A stretch of 27,131 nt of DNA from Paramacrobiotus richtersi (taxonomy: Eukaryota; Tardigrada; Eutardigrada; Parachela; Macrobiotidae). The translations under genes and the position numbers were made by a program. How positions within the stretch are numbered: position 1 is the first letter of the stretch; each line of letters begins with the position of its first letter. The notes beneath the pieces were generated by a model. It was given only the letters and a program-made list of their open reading frames with translations, did not search any database and had not been told where the DNA came from. Positions 9,444 through 20,491 of the stretch are shown in pieces. The stretch spans positions 1-27,131 of the forward strand of contig JAQGAU010000492.1 in the NCBI GenBank assembly GCA_034698045.1. The letters run 5' to 3'.

Positions 9444-9862
9444 GCATTTCGGTCGCGTGAAAAAAATGCAGACAGAGGTCATAACAAATGTATAATAATT
9501 TACAACGACGAGGTGGTGGAGGGATGTACTGTATGACGGTGGAATGTGGGATCTAGACACCGCTGCCAGTCGGATTACGGCACGAAATAGTAGGTCATAC
9601 TGGCAACTTCTGACCTCAAAACCCCCTTTTACAGGTTTCTAAAATGATAATAATTCGACGAACTGTTTAGGTTAGAGTGCACCCCAGTTGTTTCTTGTGG
9701 TAAACTGGCAGACTGGCTGACTTGTAGTTATTTAAAAATCCACTCATTCTTCCAGAACAATATCGCTGTCTAGTAAGTACCAAGCAGAACAGTCCATTGT
9801 CTATTCTGTTTTTCATCTATTTTATGTTCTGAACTTAATTTTATATTTTTTATATAATGGCT

Positions 9863-9951
9863 GTGTGCACGGGAAAACACCGGCTTTTCTGCGTGCACGG
9901 GTAGCGGCATGGGTTTTTACTACGCGCACGGGTTTTGACTGTGTGTACGGG
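9863..9951 (+). repeat. Degenerate GTGCACGGG repeats
   Basis: GCACGGG or GTACGGG occurs four times (9867, 9895, 9926 and 9945) in the context GTGTGCACGGG, spaced about 19-31 bases apart. It looks like a decayed tandem array. Confidence 0.6.
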
Positions 9952-10821
9952 TTTAAAGCTTTTTGCTGCACTGTGTTTCAGATTCGTCATCGTGTATTTA
10001 GACAGTTTTTCTCTTCTTGAACATCGATGCAGGAATCTTCTTGTGCCACAATTTAAGAACAAAAATCACTCTCTGAGTTTTCTGTACGTCCCTGCGGAAG
10101 TCTCCTTGACCGCATGATAGCAAAAGTCTGATACAACTTACGCTGTGACTTCAAGACAAATGATTCTGACTTTTTGTTAGCACCACGTGAATTTATATTT
10201 AATCACATAGAACTGTTACATGTCTTACATGTGCGAGCATAATCGACCGATACTTTATTGTGCAAAGATTAGGACTCAGTAATGCACTGGCTCTCCATGT
10301 AAGTCTTGGCATCGATGTTGCTGAACAAGAATTGCAAATGAACACAGTATTTATTCTTTAAATCATACCCTCATATGTATGATCCAACGGCACTATTGGA
10401 CGCGCAGACTCATAAATTACGTACGCTGATTACAAAAAGGGTGCTTTGTCATACATACGTACATTGTTCTAAAAGACGCTCCTCCACCGCACTTACAGTA
10501 GTTGCGCAGTCACAACAGACAAAATGACGGCTCTTATAAACGGCCCTGCAGCAGCCAGACCACTAGCAGTGGGCTCGTGATAGTATGCAGATAATGTTAA
10601 TCATAACTAGGTAATCGCACAGTCGCACTCCGCTTTGCTGCGACAAAAGACCGAAACGAACGGAAAATACAATTACCAATTATTATTTTACGCGCGATCG
10701 ATGATTTTGCTGTTGTTGTTCCCGTTTAAAACTATATACGATTTTCGCGTTATATACGTTTATACGTACCAAGTTTCTAAATTTTAGGAAATTATAAAAG
10801 AAATTATCAAGTTACACGATA

Positions 10822-10900
10822 GACTGAGCAGACAGGACAGCAAGACAGGACTCAGAGAGGCCTGTCCCTTCAGTCATGCTAAGCGTACGGTAGACACGCA
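10822..10900 (+). repeat. Dispersed hairpin repeat, copy 1
   Basis: GACTGAGCAGACAGG (10822-10836) pairs with CCTGTCCCTTCAGTC (10861-10875), two mismatches. The 16-base start AGACTGAGCAGACAGG, the TTCAGTC arm and the following GCTAxGYGTA...CGG...CACGCA block all recur at 19883-20035. Confidence 0.65.
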
Positions 10901-11165
10901 GCACACACTGCCACACAGACGATTACGCAACGCGTATTGTTCGCGATTTACGAAACAAAAGATTGTTTTGTTCCAAAATATCCGCTCTTGTTTTATTAAT
11001 AACTCGTTCATTTTAAAAGTTTTATATTGTCAAAAACTAATCAGCTCGTCTACACCCCGGACTCTATGTTCAGTTAAAATCTGAAAAAGATCGGACGAAA
11101 ACTGATTGAGTTATCGCAATACGCAGAAATGGTTGGTAGCATCCATTTTTGCCAAACTCTTGAAC

Positions 11166-11192
11166 ATGGAGGACCTCCGCTTCGCTTCGGTC
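11166..11192 (+). repeat. Dispersed repeat, copy 1 (inverted copy at 23027-23052)
   Basis: Starts ATGGAGGACCTCCGCTTCGC and ends TTCGGTC. It matches the complement of 23027-23052 with one mismatch over 26 bases. Read as codons both give MEDLRFASV. Confidence 0.8.
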
Positions 11193-11330
11193 GATAAGTA
11201 CATATGCACGCACATTACAACAGTTTTGGAGCACCCAGCATCTTTTGCTGCCATTGTTTATTTCGTAGTTAAATAAAGACGCAAACCACTGCCGAAGGAT
11301 ATACAGACATACAGTGCTATATAGATGCCG

Positions 11331-11495
11331 TTAACCGAACCGAACCGTTTTCGAGACCGGTCCTGTCGGTCCGGTCCTCTATGGTCTCGTTGTTTCGGGA
11401 CCGAAAGACTGAAGCAGGAAAGACTGCAAAGACCGGTTTTCGTAGTAAACCAAACCGGGAAGGACCGAGAAGGACCGAAAACCGGTCGCTCGTTA
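11331..11495 (+). repeat. Left subterminal GGACCG repeats of the hAT element
   Basis: Many copies of CGGTCC, GGACCG and ACCGGT in both directions, including GAAGGACCGAGAAGGACC. A related block occurs inverted at the right end. Such clusters are where hAT transposases bind. Confidence 0.75.
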
Positions 11496-12789
11496 AACAG
11501 TAATGAGCTAGCTGCTAGCAACATTAATGATGTAACAGTACTAAGCAAGCAGAGCCGGCAGGCTTTACCAGTCCGACCATTTCCAATGCTGGTATGGCAG
11601 TGGAGATCAACGTTAGCCACCAGTCGCAGCTAATGTGCTGGAATTCCAACAGTGTACTGTATAGAAAGTTTCATTCCAGTTCCAAGTTCAAGTAACTCCA
11701 ATTTGCCAGTTTGGCTTATTTTATTCTTGCTTTAAAATTTGAAGTACACATCGAACTGCTAAGCTGCTGGCGTTCTGTTCCACGTCGACTGACCGTCACT
11801 GACGGATAGAAAGCTGAAAAACCTTACATCGGATTATTCCACTGAAGATGCCATTCACTGGCGGCCTAACCTGGAATCAACAGCTTGCTGTGGATGAAGC
11901 TGAGTTCGCAGAGAACCTCGCAGTTAACACAAGCAACATGGGAGACTCGGAAATGTTGGAATCAGTTATGGAAGCACCGCAGCCATCACCAGCGAGTACG
12001 TCTTCGGAGCCACCAAATTCACCTGCCGGAATTCCAGCGACGCGGGCTAAAAAGAAGAGCTCTCCGATGTGGGAACATTTCCGCAAGGGCGAGCAGAAAA
12101 TCCACTGTCTGCACTGCAAAAATCAATTTTCTCTGACATCGTCGACTGGCACGCTCGAAAGACACCTGGAGTCATTTCACAAACTTATCCTTTTGAAAAT
12201 GAACAAGCCGCCGCTGTTCCAGCGGCATTCCAGCCAAAGGTGCAGTCAAAGGAAAAACCGCTGAGCGACAAAGAAGCAAAAAAGATTGACGCACTGCTAA
12301 TACGGTGGATTGTTGCCCGTTCTAAACCCTTCTCGACTGTTGATGAGCCGGAATTCCGACAACTGGTGAGTGCCTTGAACTCGAACTACAAATTATGCCA
12401 TCGCACCGCGGTGAAAGAGCGGATTCTGCGTGATTACAAGTCGTACAAAAATGTTGCCATCAAAACGCTTCAAAAAGCGGAAGGCCGTTTCTCAGTTTCC
12501 CTGGATAGTTGGACCTCGGATCCGAAGGAGTCTTTCATGGTAGTCACCGTTCACTGGGTGGACAACGATTGGACAATGCGTAGCATGACGCTAGACTTCA
12601 TACTACTACCTGCCAGTCAGACTGGGGCGAATTTAATGGAGATTGTTCTCGAAGTACTGCAGGAATTCCGGATTGCACACCGCATCTTAGGGTATACGGG
12701 GGACGGAGGAGGAAATATGAGGACCTGCTTCGAGGCGCTCACCCAAAAACTGTCACTCGAAAAGATTAAAAATGGCGTTAAATTTGAAT

Positions 12790-12978
12790 GTAAGTAACCG
12801 GAAATTCCAGTTTAAATTTTAAGCAAATTATAGAAAGCAATTTAAAGCTTCAAAAAAATTTACAGGTAAAATCGATCATTTTATGAAATATTTATTTATT
12901 TCTGCATTTACTCGCTTGTTTTTTGAATTTTATTTGCCGAATTCATCGCAAACGGTTATCATGTTTGTTTGTTCGCAG
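12790..12978 (+). other. Intron 1 of the hAT transposase
   Basis: Donor TTTGAAT|GTAAGT, acceptor TTGTTCGCAG|TGCCGG. Splicing joins GVKFE to LPEFRPRCICHC, restoring the conserved block. Confidence 0.8.
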
Positions 12979-13523
12979 TGCCGGAATTCCGTCCACGCTG
13001 TATTTGCCACTGCTTGCATCTAGCTGCTGATATTCCTTTCAAAACACAGAAAGCCATTGTGGACAAAGTGCGAAAGATCCGGACGTTTTTGAAAAGCCCA
13101 AAAGCAAAGCGTGAATTTAAAGACAATTTCGGAGTAGTTCATCTGAAATTCCCGTCGGACGTGGAAACCCGTTGGTACAGCACCAAAAACATGCTCAAGG
13201 GTACGAAAGATTGCATAGAGCATGAACAACGTTAACAGAATTGCCGGAATTCCTGAATGGTAAATTACTGGCGTTGTACAGGGGGCTGGGGATTGAGAGA
13301 AAAATTGGACGAATTCGTCCAGCTGCAAAGCGGTGCCATCCGAAATTCTGGTTTAACTGCCGCTGAGTGGGATGTTGTTGAGGAGTTGGTTAAGTTGACC
13401 GAGCCCTTTGAGCCTGCAAGTATTGAATGTGAAGGCAGTCAGTATCCAACTATCCACCTTGGCTTTAGAGTGATTCAGCACATACTTCGCCACTTGGATG
13501 AAACCATCATTAGCAGCCATGGG

Positions 13524-13619
13524 GTAAGATATATGTAAGCTTTATAGTCAAGTTCGCTTGATATTGATGTTTCTTTGTCTGTTAGGAGAATGTGCTAACT
13601 TGAAATTTTTAAATTACAG
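13524..13619 (+). other. Intron 2 of the hAT transposase
   Basis: Donor CATGGG|GTAAGA, acceptor AAATTACAG|TGGCTG. Phase 0, joining ISSHG to WLKDAAVEM. Confidence 0.8.
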
Positions 13620-14310
13620 TGGCTGAAAGATGCAGCAGTGGAAATGAAAAGCAAGATTGACTGCATTCTTGGCCATGATACCATTGCTGAAATTTGGAAT
13701 CAGGATATGGTGTTGCTGGCTGCCGTCCTTGATCCATGTCTAAAGCTTGCCGGAATTCCAGAACATTCAAAACCGCGGGCTGAAGCGGCACTGAAACGGG
13801 CCTTAGAGCTATATTCAAAGAAACCCGGACTGGGCTCGACTGGATCGGTATCACCTACAGCCGGAATTCCGGAAAAGCCGGGGAAAACGAGTTTGCGTGA
13901 TAAGTACATCCAAGAGCTGTCGCAGACAGGCATATGTCAAGACGAACTTCAGGACTACTTGCATACAGCATACAGCATTGGCAAAGAGCTGTCAGGTTCT
14001 GGAATACTGGAAGGTTAACGAGTCTAAATATGTCGTCCTTAGCAAACTGGCACGGGACGTTCTCGGCGTACAGGCATCGTCCGCTCAATCAGAACGGGAG
14101 TTTTCTAAAGCTGGTAAAGTTGTTACGGATTTGCGTAACAGGTTGGGAAACAAATCAATACAGGCTGTTCTGTGTCTGAAATCCTGGTACACTCTTGACA
14201 AAGACGAAAGCAGCAGTGTTTCTGTGGTTGAGTTAGATGATGAATAAAATTCGAAAACTGGCCCTATTGTATCGTTTGTATTTTGCACCATCTTTTTTGC
14301 CCGGAATTCC

Positions 14311-14474
14311 CGGAAGTTTCGGGATCCGGTCGGTCTTTTCTGTCCTTCCTGGTCCTTCCTGGTTTTCGAAACGGACCAGACCATAAGGACCGGTCCTTTC
14401 TTAGGACCGCAGAAAAAAAAATGGTCTTTGTTCGGCCGAACTGGGACCAGAACCGGGACCATTTAGAGGACCGG
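14311..14474 (+). repeat. Right subterminal GGACCG repeats of the hAT element
   Basis: Copies of GGTCCTTCC, GGACCGGTCC, GGGACC and AGGACCGG. They mirror the left-end cluster in inverted order. Confidence 0.75.
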
Positions 14475-14485
14475 CGGCATCTCTA

Positions 14486-14980
14486 ACCGGCATCACGCAA
14501 TCCAATAATTCCGTAATGGATTAAAGAGTAAATCGAGCGCTTTGGCCTTAGCTTGTCACATCTAATAACATTATCGCTTACTGCTAGACGCGATACCCCG
14601 CTGCACTTAATAGCTCACCTTTCCGAGCCACTGGATGTTTGTTTTAAATATTACGATAATACTGTAAGTGCGAGCTATGGCATTCACTGGCACTGCAGGC
14701 GTGCAGAAATAATAGCGCCATGCCGGTAGATCCTCTCTCCCACTGAACTTGATAGAAAGGCAGTTTAACCCGGTCACTTGCCAACAATTCCCTTTCCAGT
14801 GTATCATGTGTGGATGGTGCACACAGAACGGCAGAGCGTCAGCTTTATTTATATTGTTATCTAACAGCTGAATTATGCATACGCAATCGCACATAACATG
14901 CTAATATAGCCAGTTTCCTAGACGAACGTCCCACTGTTTAATTATCAATTATTGATCTAGCTAACTCACAAAGGAACATT
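14486..14980. other. Intergenic sequence, nothing recognised
   Basis: About 500 bases between the hAT element and the foldback element. The 95-codon minus-strand ORF at 14607-14894 has no domain-like features and is probably chance. Confidence 0.5.
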
Positions 14981-15681
14981 TTCAGGGTCTAAATTCAGAA
15001 AAAAGCCAAAACTTGAATACAGACACAGAACAACCTAGTGAACTTTAAAAAAATAATTCTGGCTGCTGGGAAGCAGATGCCCCTTTAGGGATAATTTGTA
15101 TAGCAATGTATGCTATGCTTACGGCCCATACGGTACATACTGCGTACTGGCTAGTTCTTTTTGATCAGGCCCACGAACATTGTCCAGTTACGAACTTATG
15201 ATAAAAACACTACGTAATGTACGTAGACCGATCAGGGTCAACAATGCCTAAGGGGACAAAAAAATTCGGTAACCTCACGAGATTGCGGGTTGCTGTTATA
15301 CGACTCCCGCTTGTTATATGTACTGTATAACAGCGGAATCTCCCAGGAACATCTTGAGGCTACCGAATTTCTGTACCTTGGTATTGTTGGTTCTGCCAAA
15401 ATGTCTGCGTATTACACTGCTTTTGATTGTAAGGGACATTGCACATGCGTCTGATCAAAATAACTGTAGTCGGCCACTACCGTCTGTTTGCGCAATGAGT
15501 ACATCATCAGTCTATAATATGTGCCGTAAGCATATCATACACTGCTATACAAATTACCCCTAAGTAGCCCAGCTGTTTCCCAGCAGCAGTTTCCCAGCAG
15601 CCAGAATTATCATTTTAAAGTTCACGGGTCGCTCTGTGCCTGCATGCAAGTTTTGGCATTTTTCTGAATTTAGACCCTGAA
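14981..15681. mobile_element. Foldback element, one inverted repeat end to end
   Basis: The left end, TTCAGGGTCTAAATTCAG, is mirrored at 15664-15681. The arms can be followed inward to the middle. Matching landmarks are AAAACTTG, GTGAACTTTAAAA, ATAATTCTGGCTGCTGGGAA, TAATTTGTATAGCA, TATGCTTACGGC, TTTTGATCAG, AATTCGGTA and CTGTTATAC. The centre is near 15310-15330. Each arm is about 340 bases with scattered mismatches. There is no transposase and no clear target duplication. The CAGGG ends would suit a hAT-derived MITE, but this is not proven. Confidence 0.85.
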
Positions 15682-16747
15682 GTTAAATGCTCCCTTGTCG
15701 GTCCTTTCCATTTTTAACGTAACATTGCAGTTGGTAATCCAGCGCCCCCCAGCGTTTGTTTTTGTGAGAAAAAAAAGGATTGGTTGAGCCTAGCGGTCTA
15801 TGAGAAAGCTTTAGCATAACTCATAAGGGTGCCATGTACCGCATTGACCACCTTGTTAACCATTATCAAGTTAAAAATTCCATAACTTTTTGCTGTTTAA
15901 ACTTACTTCTAAATAAAAAAATAGTTTAGCAATTCAGTGGTCACTGGTCAGCACACAATATTAGGACAATCTATCAGGCGTTTCCGTGTATTTTTGCAAA
16001 TTTAGCGGGCTGGATAATTTATTCATTAACTCGGGAATTACTATAAAAACCAGATACCAGTTTCATATCTGCATAACGTCCCGATCCCAGGATACCAGAA
16101 ATTAGTCCGATCTTCTTTCAATTACCACTACCATACACCACGTACCAGACTACCAGTGCCAATAATATTACCAGCTACCAAACCCAGGGTTTAGTGCGAC
16201 CCAGACTGCATGTGAGCCGTGCCGGAATTGTCAACGGTCAAGCGCACGTAACTGTACTTCTGTTAGGGACTCTTTTGACTGTAGTGTTTCCACACAGCCC
16301 TCATCGAATCTATACTGTATAGCCATCGATTTTGAAGATCATGATATACAGTAGTACAACTCTACAAGGACTCCTACACACTGTTCCAGATCCTGACGCC
16401 GTGACGCGCACGTACAAATTGCGGATACAGTGTCTACAGACAGTGTAGTCGGTTTCTGGTGTCTATTGATCTCCGGAGACAAGGGAAATTTTTCCTCGCT
16501 GCACATAACTCCAGCAGGACTACACTCATGTTCTCTGTTTGTAAAAACGTGGCTTAAAACCAGCTTATATTCCATCGGAGCTGCCATAACTTCCAGAATA
16601 CTGTTCATCCGACTTCCACGGCCATAAGGCCGATGACGGGCATGTGTAAAATTACATTAATTGAAAACATTCCGGGATATGCTGTTGTGGAGATGATCAC
16701 GAATGGACCGGCCTGAATCCAAACAGCAAAAAATCGTATTCAGATCG

Positions 16748-16800
16748 ACCAGAACCGGCATGCACGATCCCATGAATGATGGGACCGTGCCGGTTTTGGT
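16748..16800. repeat. Long imperfect hairpin
   Basis: ACCAGAACCGG...GATCCCAT faces ATGGGACCGTGCCGGTTTTGGT across a 5-base loop. The stem is about 22-26 bases with a small bulge. Confidence 0.75.
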
Positions 16801-19171
16801 GTGCGTCCAGTTCTTTGGCCAAACAGACTGCAGCGAGCGGTATGGTCCAGAACTCCAGATCATATTGTTTATGCCTTCTTCCTGCACTGCCCAGCAGAAG
16901 TACCCCCTATACAGCGAAAGCGAGCTGTTAGGGTCTTCTGGACAGTGCTCCCGACGGTGGTCATTCACGCCGGTGATTTTCCACGATCACAGGAATGCAC
17001 CAACAAATTAATATCTGAGGCAGAGATTATCATATTCTGCCGTCGTTATGACAGACCTAACAGTTGTACAAACAAATCAATCTCAAGTACAATCAACGCT
17101 TTTGGCTATCTGCGCAGGCACACGTTTAAAAAGCTGACAACCCGATTTTTAATCACAAACTCACATTTCTGTACTGACTCTGTGATTTGTTTCTCTTAAA
17201 ATTGCACACTGACCTTTCGCAACTTAACAGCTTTTGTACCAAATCAGTTCGCAAATGTACACCGCAGCACCAGAGGCAGAGCAGCATTTTTACTGATACA
17301 AACAAAAGCATTAGTTTCCCGTACGAAAGTATGACAGCCCGCACGTTTGCAACAAGTACATGTCATTAAGCAAGTTATTAGTTTACTTGTAGAAATAATT
17401 TTATGGAAGCTACTGTACATACAATATTAATGATTCAGGGAACTGAATTGTATAGCTGTAAGCCAGCGAAGTATATAATGAGGTCGACCGAGCCTGGAAC
17501 AAAATAATGGTCTGCGGCAGTGTACGTGTGCCTTTTCCTGTTGTCACACGGATATATCGGTACCGAGGACGGTGAATCATGTTGAGGTTGTCCTTTTACC
17601 TGATTGAAACCAAGTTGTTTGTGTATAAAGCATGCCAGTCTAAGAGCGTAGAATCATTCGAATGGTGTGTAACGGGATGGGAACACAACGGTGAATCGGC
17701 GTCAGCTTATCAGAGATTTGTTTCATTGTTGCATTTGACGGTTTTTGACCACTCCATGACATGTCGCGTAAACAGACACACACACACACCTTCACAGGAC
17801 TTGTGCAGTTTCCCGGATGACAGATGTTTTTTCCGATTCCCGCCATTACGGTAACTGCATAATTACACTGACGAACAGGCTTTCAACGGACCCACTGTTA
17901 TGCTGCACCGTGTGTGGAGGAGCTGACAGTTTTCGGCTGCGGTGGGATGATAATAATATCCGACTGGGTAATGAGAGTTACGCCGATCGAAGCAAGAATT
18001 CTATAGCACTGTAGTTTTTGAAAACAACATCCGTATTCATTAATTAAGGTACTTAAGCGGTTCAGACTGAATTCAAAACGAGCTAAGCTACCATAGGAAT
18101 CTTGGCAGTACATGAATCTGCCGTAACCGTGAAGGTACCACTATTAATTCAGTTCAATTATTGTGTAATGAAAGCTGTACATATACGCTAAGAAATATAA
18201 TCCGAATGGTTTTTTGAGCCATAAACTTGGTCATCGTTGATGAAGCGTGAATCTGCCGTTTTTAGCAAAAGAAAACAATATTGTGATTGCACAGCAAACT
18301 GCTAAATGTTTGCACAAAATACGATTAGGCACTTTTCCCTTATGAAACGACTACCTGATGACTTCCTCCGTAATGATAAACCGGACGAGACTGACTTGCA
18401 TTATGAATCTTTCTATGCACTTTCAGCAATGGATTTGATCTTTCGGTCTTTTCTTCTAAACAGCCACTTCCTGCCGATCGAGCCATTCAGGTGGGTTGTA
18501 TCCCAAAGTTCATACAATGCAGGGTTGTGTGCATTAGGCTGACTGGACACGTCAGGGATATAATGTGTTGACATGACTCTCTTTGTGCATGTACTAATAC
18601 TTACACCACAGTATACCTATTCTACAGTAGTATCAGCTTGCCCTGCTCTCTATCGCGAATCTGAACGGACTTACAGGACAAGAAAGCCATTAAAACGGCA
18701 GCGCTCAGTCCTTTTTGCTTTCTGGGCAAAATTATACAAGATGCGTTGATTGTTCTAAACGGGTAGCACACAAGACGAGCGTGGCAAGAAAAGATCTCAA
18801 TACATACGATAAGATCTTTGCCTGTTATAACCTGCTGGTCGTTGCTGCATAAACCGTAACACAAACTGCAGTATAACACGCTTCTCCGTGAGAGCAGAAG
18901 GCCTTCGCATTGTGCTCTATGACTCCCAGAAGCCATAAAACAGGACTGAGCGACGATCGTTTGTTTACACAAGAAAGTAAGTTAGTCAGAGGATGGCCAT
19001 GAGTGACACCCCCCTGGTGATACGCACGTACATGCATTTTTAACCCGGGATATCCCGCACCTAGAAGCAGTGGTGCGATTCGTTTCAAACTTTGTGCATA
19101 AGATAGTCTTCATTCGAAGTGCTTCCCTGATTTTTTTCGGAATTGTATGATGAATAGAACAAAAGTTATGA

Positions 19172-19194
19172 ATGCGGTGGAAAGTCCACCGCAT
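19172..19194. repeat. GCGGTGGA hairpin, copy 1
   Basis: ATGCGGTGGA, AAG, TCCACCGCAT: a perfect 10-base stem with a 3-base loop. Related hairpins at 20125 and 20471. Confidence 0.85.
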
Positions 19195-19882
19195 GGGAAG
19201 GACCGATACATAGTGGACAGCATACAGTGAATGGTGGGAATCGGGCGTGGCACATTGGTTATGTTAGTTTTGTTGCATTATTTCAAACATTAGCAAAAAA
19301 ATCGTTCTAACGCATGCAGAGGCTGTTAAAGTAACCTGTTGTTTACTGCATGCCACATTTTTCAGTCAAATTATTTAACGCATTTTAAAGTTATTGACGA
19401 TAATGCGCAAACTGACCACTGCCAAACCAGGCTGCAGCCGCTTGAGCACAGTTTTGGTCAGCCGTCAGCGCAGAACTGGCCACCGTATACCGTACATTCA
19501 ACATTGTACGGACAAGCGTACAGTGTCTACCAGAATACGTTTGTACTTTGTTCGAAGTTGGTGGGCACTTTGCATCCAGGATGCAGTTAATAATTAATAA
19601 CCGCGTCATATTAATAATTTCGATAACTGACTGATGAATAATATCGATAATCGTTATATTGCAACAACGTTATGGACAACGAGCAGCTATTTGATTGATA
19701 ATGAGTTAGTAAGGTATAATAGATGTGGGAATACCCAGTTGGATTTTTGCACACATTTGAATGCATCATTCCCGTTTGCATTTTGCACATAATATTTTGA
19801 AAGTGTAGAGAATTCTTTCATAACGCTTCAAACTGCCGTGAGCACGTGTTCTGTTTACTGACGCGCGCTTGGATAGGTTATT

Positions 19883-20035
19883 GAGACTGAGCAGACAGGT
19901 TTCTCTTCCAGTCTCCTATAAGCGGGCCTGCTTGCTGGTTCAACCTGTTGCCCTTTTTTCGCATTCAGGCAGATGACCCACAGAGGGCTGTCTGTTCAGT
20001 CAAAGCTATGTGTAACGGACAGTAGCCACGCATCC
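19883..20035 (+). repeat. Dispersed hairpin repeat, copy 2
   Basis: Same two arms as at 10822 (GACTGAGCAGACAGG and GGCTGTCTGTTCAGTC) but with a longer spacer. The same downstream block follows (GCTATGTGTAACGG then CACGCAT). Both copies probably derive from one repeat family. Confidence 0.6.
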
Positions 20036-20124
20036 GCGCTAGCCCAGCACAGCACTGACTGTGGCCGCATAAATATCGCAGTATCGGACAGTCGCCTGTA
20101 CATGCATACTCCATGCATTCACCC

Positions 20125-20147
20125 ATGCGGTGGAAAAGACACCGCGT
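20125..20147. repeat. GCGGTGGA hairpin, copy 2 (imperfect)
   Basis: ATGCGGTGGAAAAGACACCGCGT, the same layout as at 19172 with some lost pairs. Confidence 0.65.
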
Positions 20148-20470
20148 AAACAAATCATCGTGTGGACAAAGACACGTAAAGCCAAAAAATTAAGAAAAAA
20201 TACTGACATATTATAGTGCTATGTACTGTGTCTTCGGCTATACCAGACCAGTCTGCGGCAGCTGTTGCATACAAACAGGATATCTAACTCCCCATATAGC
20301 GCATGTTCAGCACCATTTTCAGATCACTTTCGGCAACATTTTAAACTGGAAAATATGATAACTCTAAACTTTTGAGTCGCTCTAAATTATGAATAAACAT
20401 TAAACTTTATCACTGTGCCATATGTTTCAGAACATTTGCACTTTTAAACACGGTAGGAAGCGCGAACCAT

Positions 20471-20491
20471 TGCGGTGGAGTTTCCACCGCA
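20471..20491. repeat. GCGGTGGA hairpin, copy 3
   Basis: TGCGGTGGA, GTT, TCCACCGCA: a perfect 9-base stem with a 3-base loop. Confidence 0.85.

Larger units (their letters stand above)
9444..11319. other. Intergenic sequence with dispersed repeats, no gene
   Basis: About 1.9 kb without a protein-like ORF. It holds the GCACGGG repeats near 9863-9951, a hairpin repeat at 10822-10875 and a repeat at 11166-11192, listed separately. Confidence 0.55.
11848..14247 (+). pseudogene. hAT transposase with BED zinc finger, frameshifted
   Basis: Start ATG at 11848. An acidic, Ser/Pro-rich N-terminus is followed by a BED zinc finger at about residues 75-110 (MWEHFRKG...CLHCKNQF...LERHLESFH), which binds DNA. 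The catalytic core follows. FSVSLDSWTSD supplies the first acidic residue, GYTGDGGGNM the second, and CICHCLHLAA corresponds to the CxxH block. The C-terminal dimerisation domain (about 14003-14190) reads YWKVNESKY, SSAQSEREFSKAG and LRNRLGNKSIQAVLCLKSW. Introns are at 12790-12978 and 13524-13619. The frame shifts near 12181, near 13228-13275 (probably twice) and near 13990. Few other stops interrupt it, so decay looks fairly recent, or some shifts may be sequencing errors. Confidence 0.88.
11640..14310. repeat. Nine dispersed GGAATTCC motifs in the hAT element
   Basis: GGAATTCC begins at 11640, 12028, 12350, 12662, 12983, 13246, 13752, 13863 and 14303. Seven are preceded by CC (CCGGAATTCC). 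They lie in the 5' untranslated part, in all exons and after the stop codon. Only one other copy was noticed in the window, at 3189. Confidence 0.9.
11320..14485 (+). mobile_element. hAT-superfamily DNA transposon
   Basis: The ends are short inverted repeats, TATAGATGCCG at 11320-11330 and the complement of TAGAGATGCCG at 14475-14485, the TAGNGATGCCG form usual for hAT. Inside each end is a cluster of CGGTCC/GGACCG subterminal repeats. Between them lies a hAT transposase gene with introns. Length is about 3.2 kb, normal for an autonomous hAT element. The 8-base target duplication expected for hAT is not evident, so the flanks have decayed or the true ends are a few bases off. The transposase has frameshifts, so this copy is probably dead. 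Confidence 0.88.

Noticed and set aside
11325-11633. 102-codon plus-strand ORF in the left end of the hAT element
   Set aside because: It is a translation of the GGACCG subterminal repeats; the opposite strand is equally open.
16657-17199. Overlapping ORFs of about 100-130 codons on both strands
   Set aside because: No domain was recognised, three frames are open together, and the region contains a long hairpin. Kept only as gene-poor sequence.
18306-18542. 78-codon ORF with an ordinary-looking composition
   Set aside because: No homologous family was recognised, and no splice context or conserved motif supports it.
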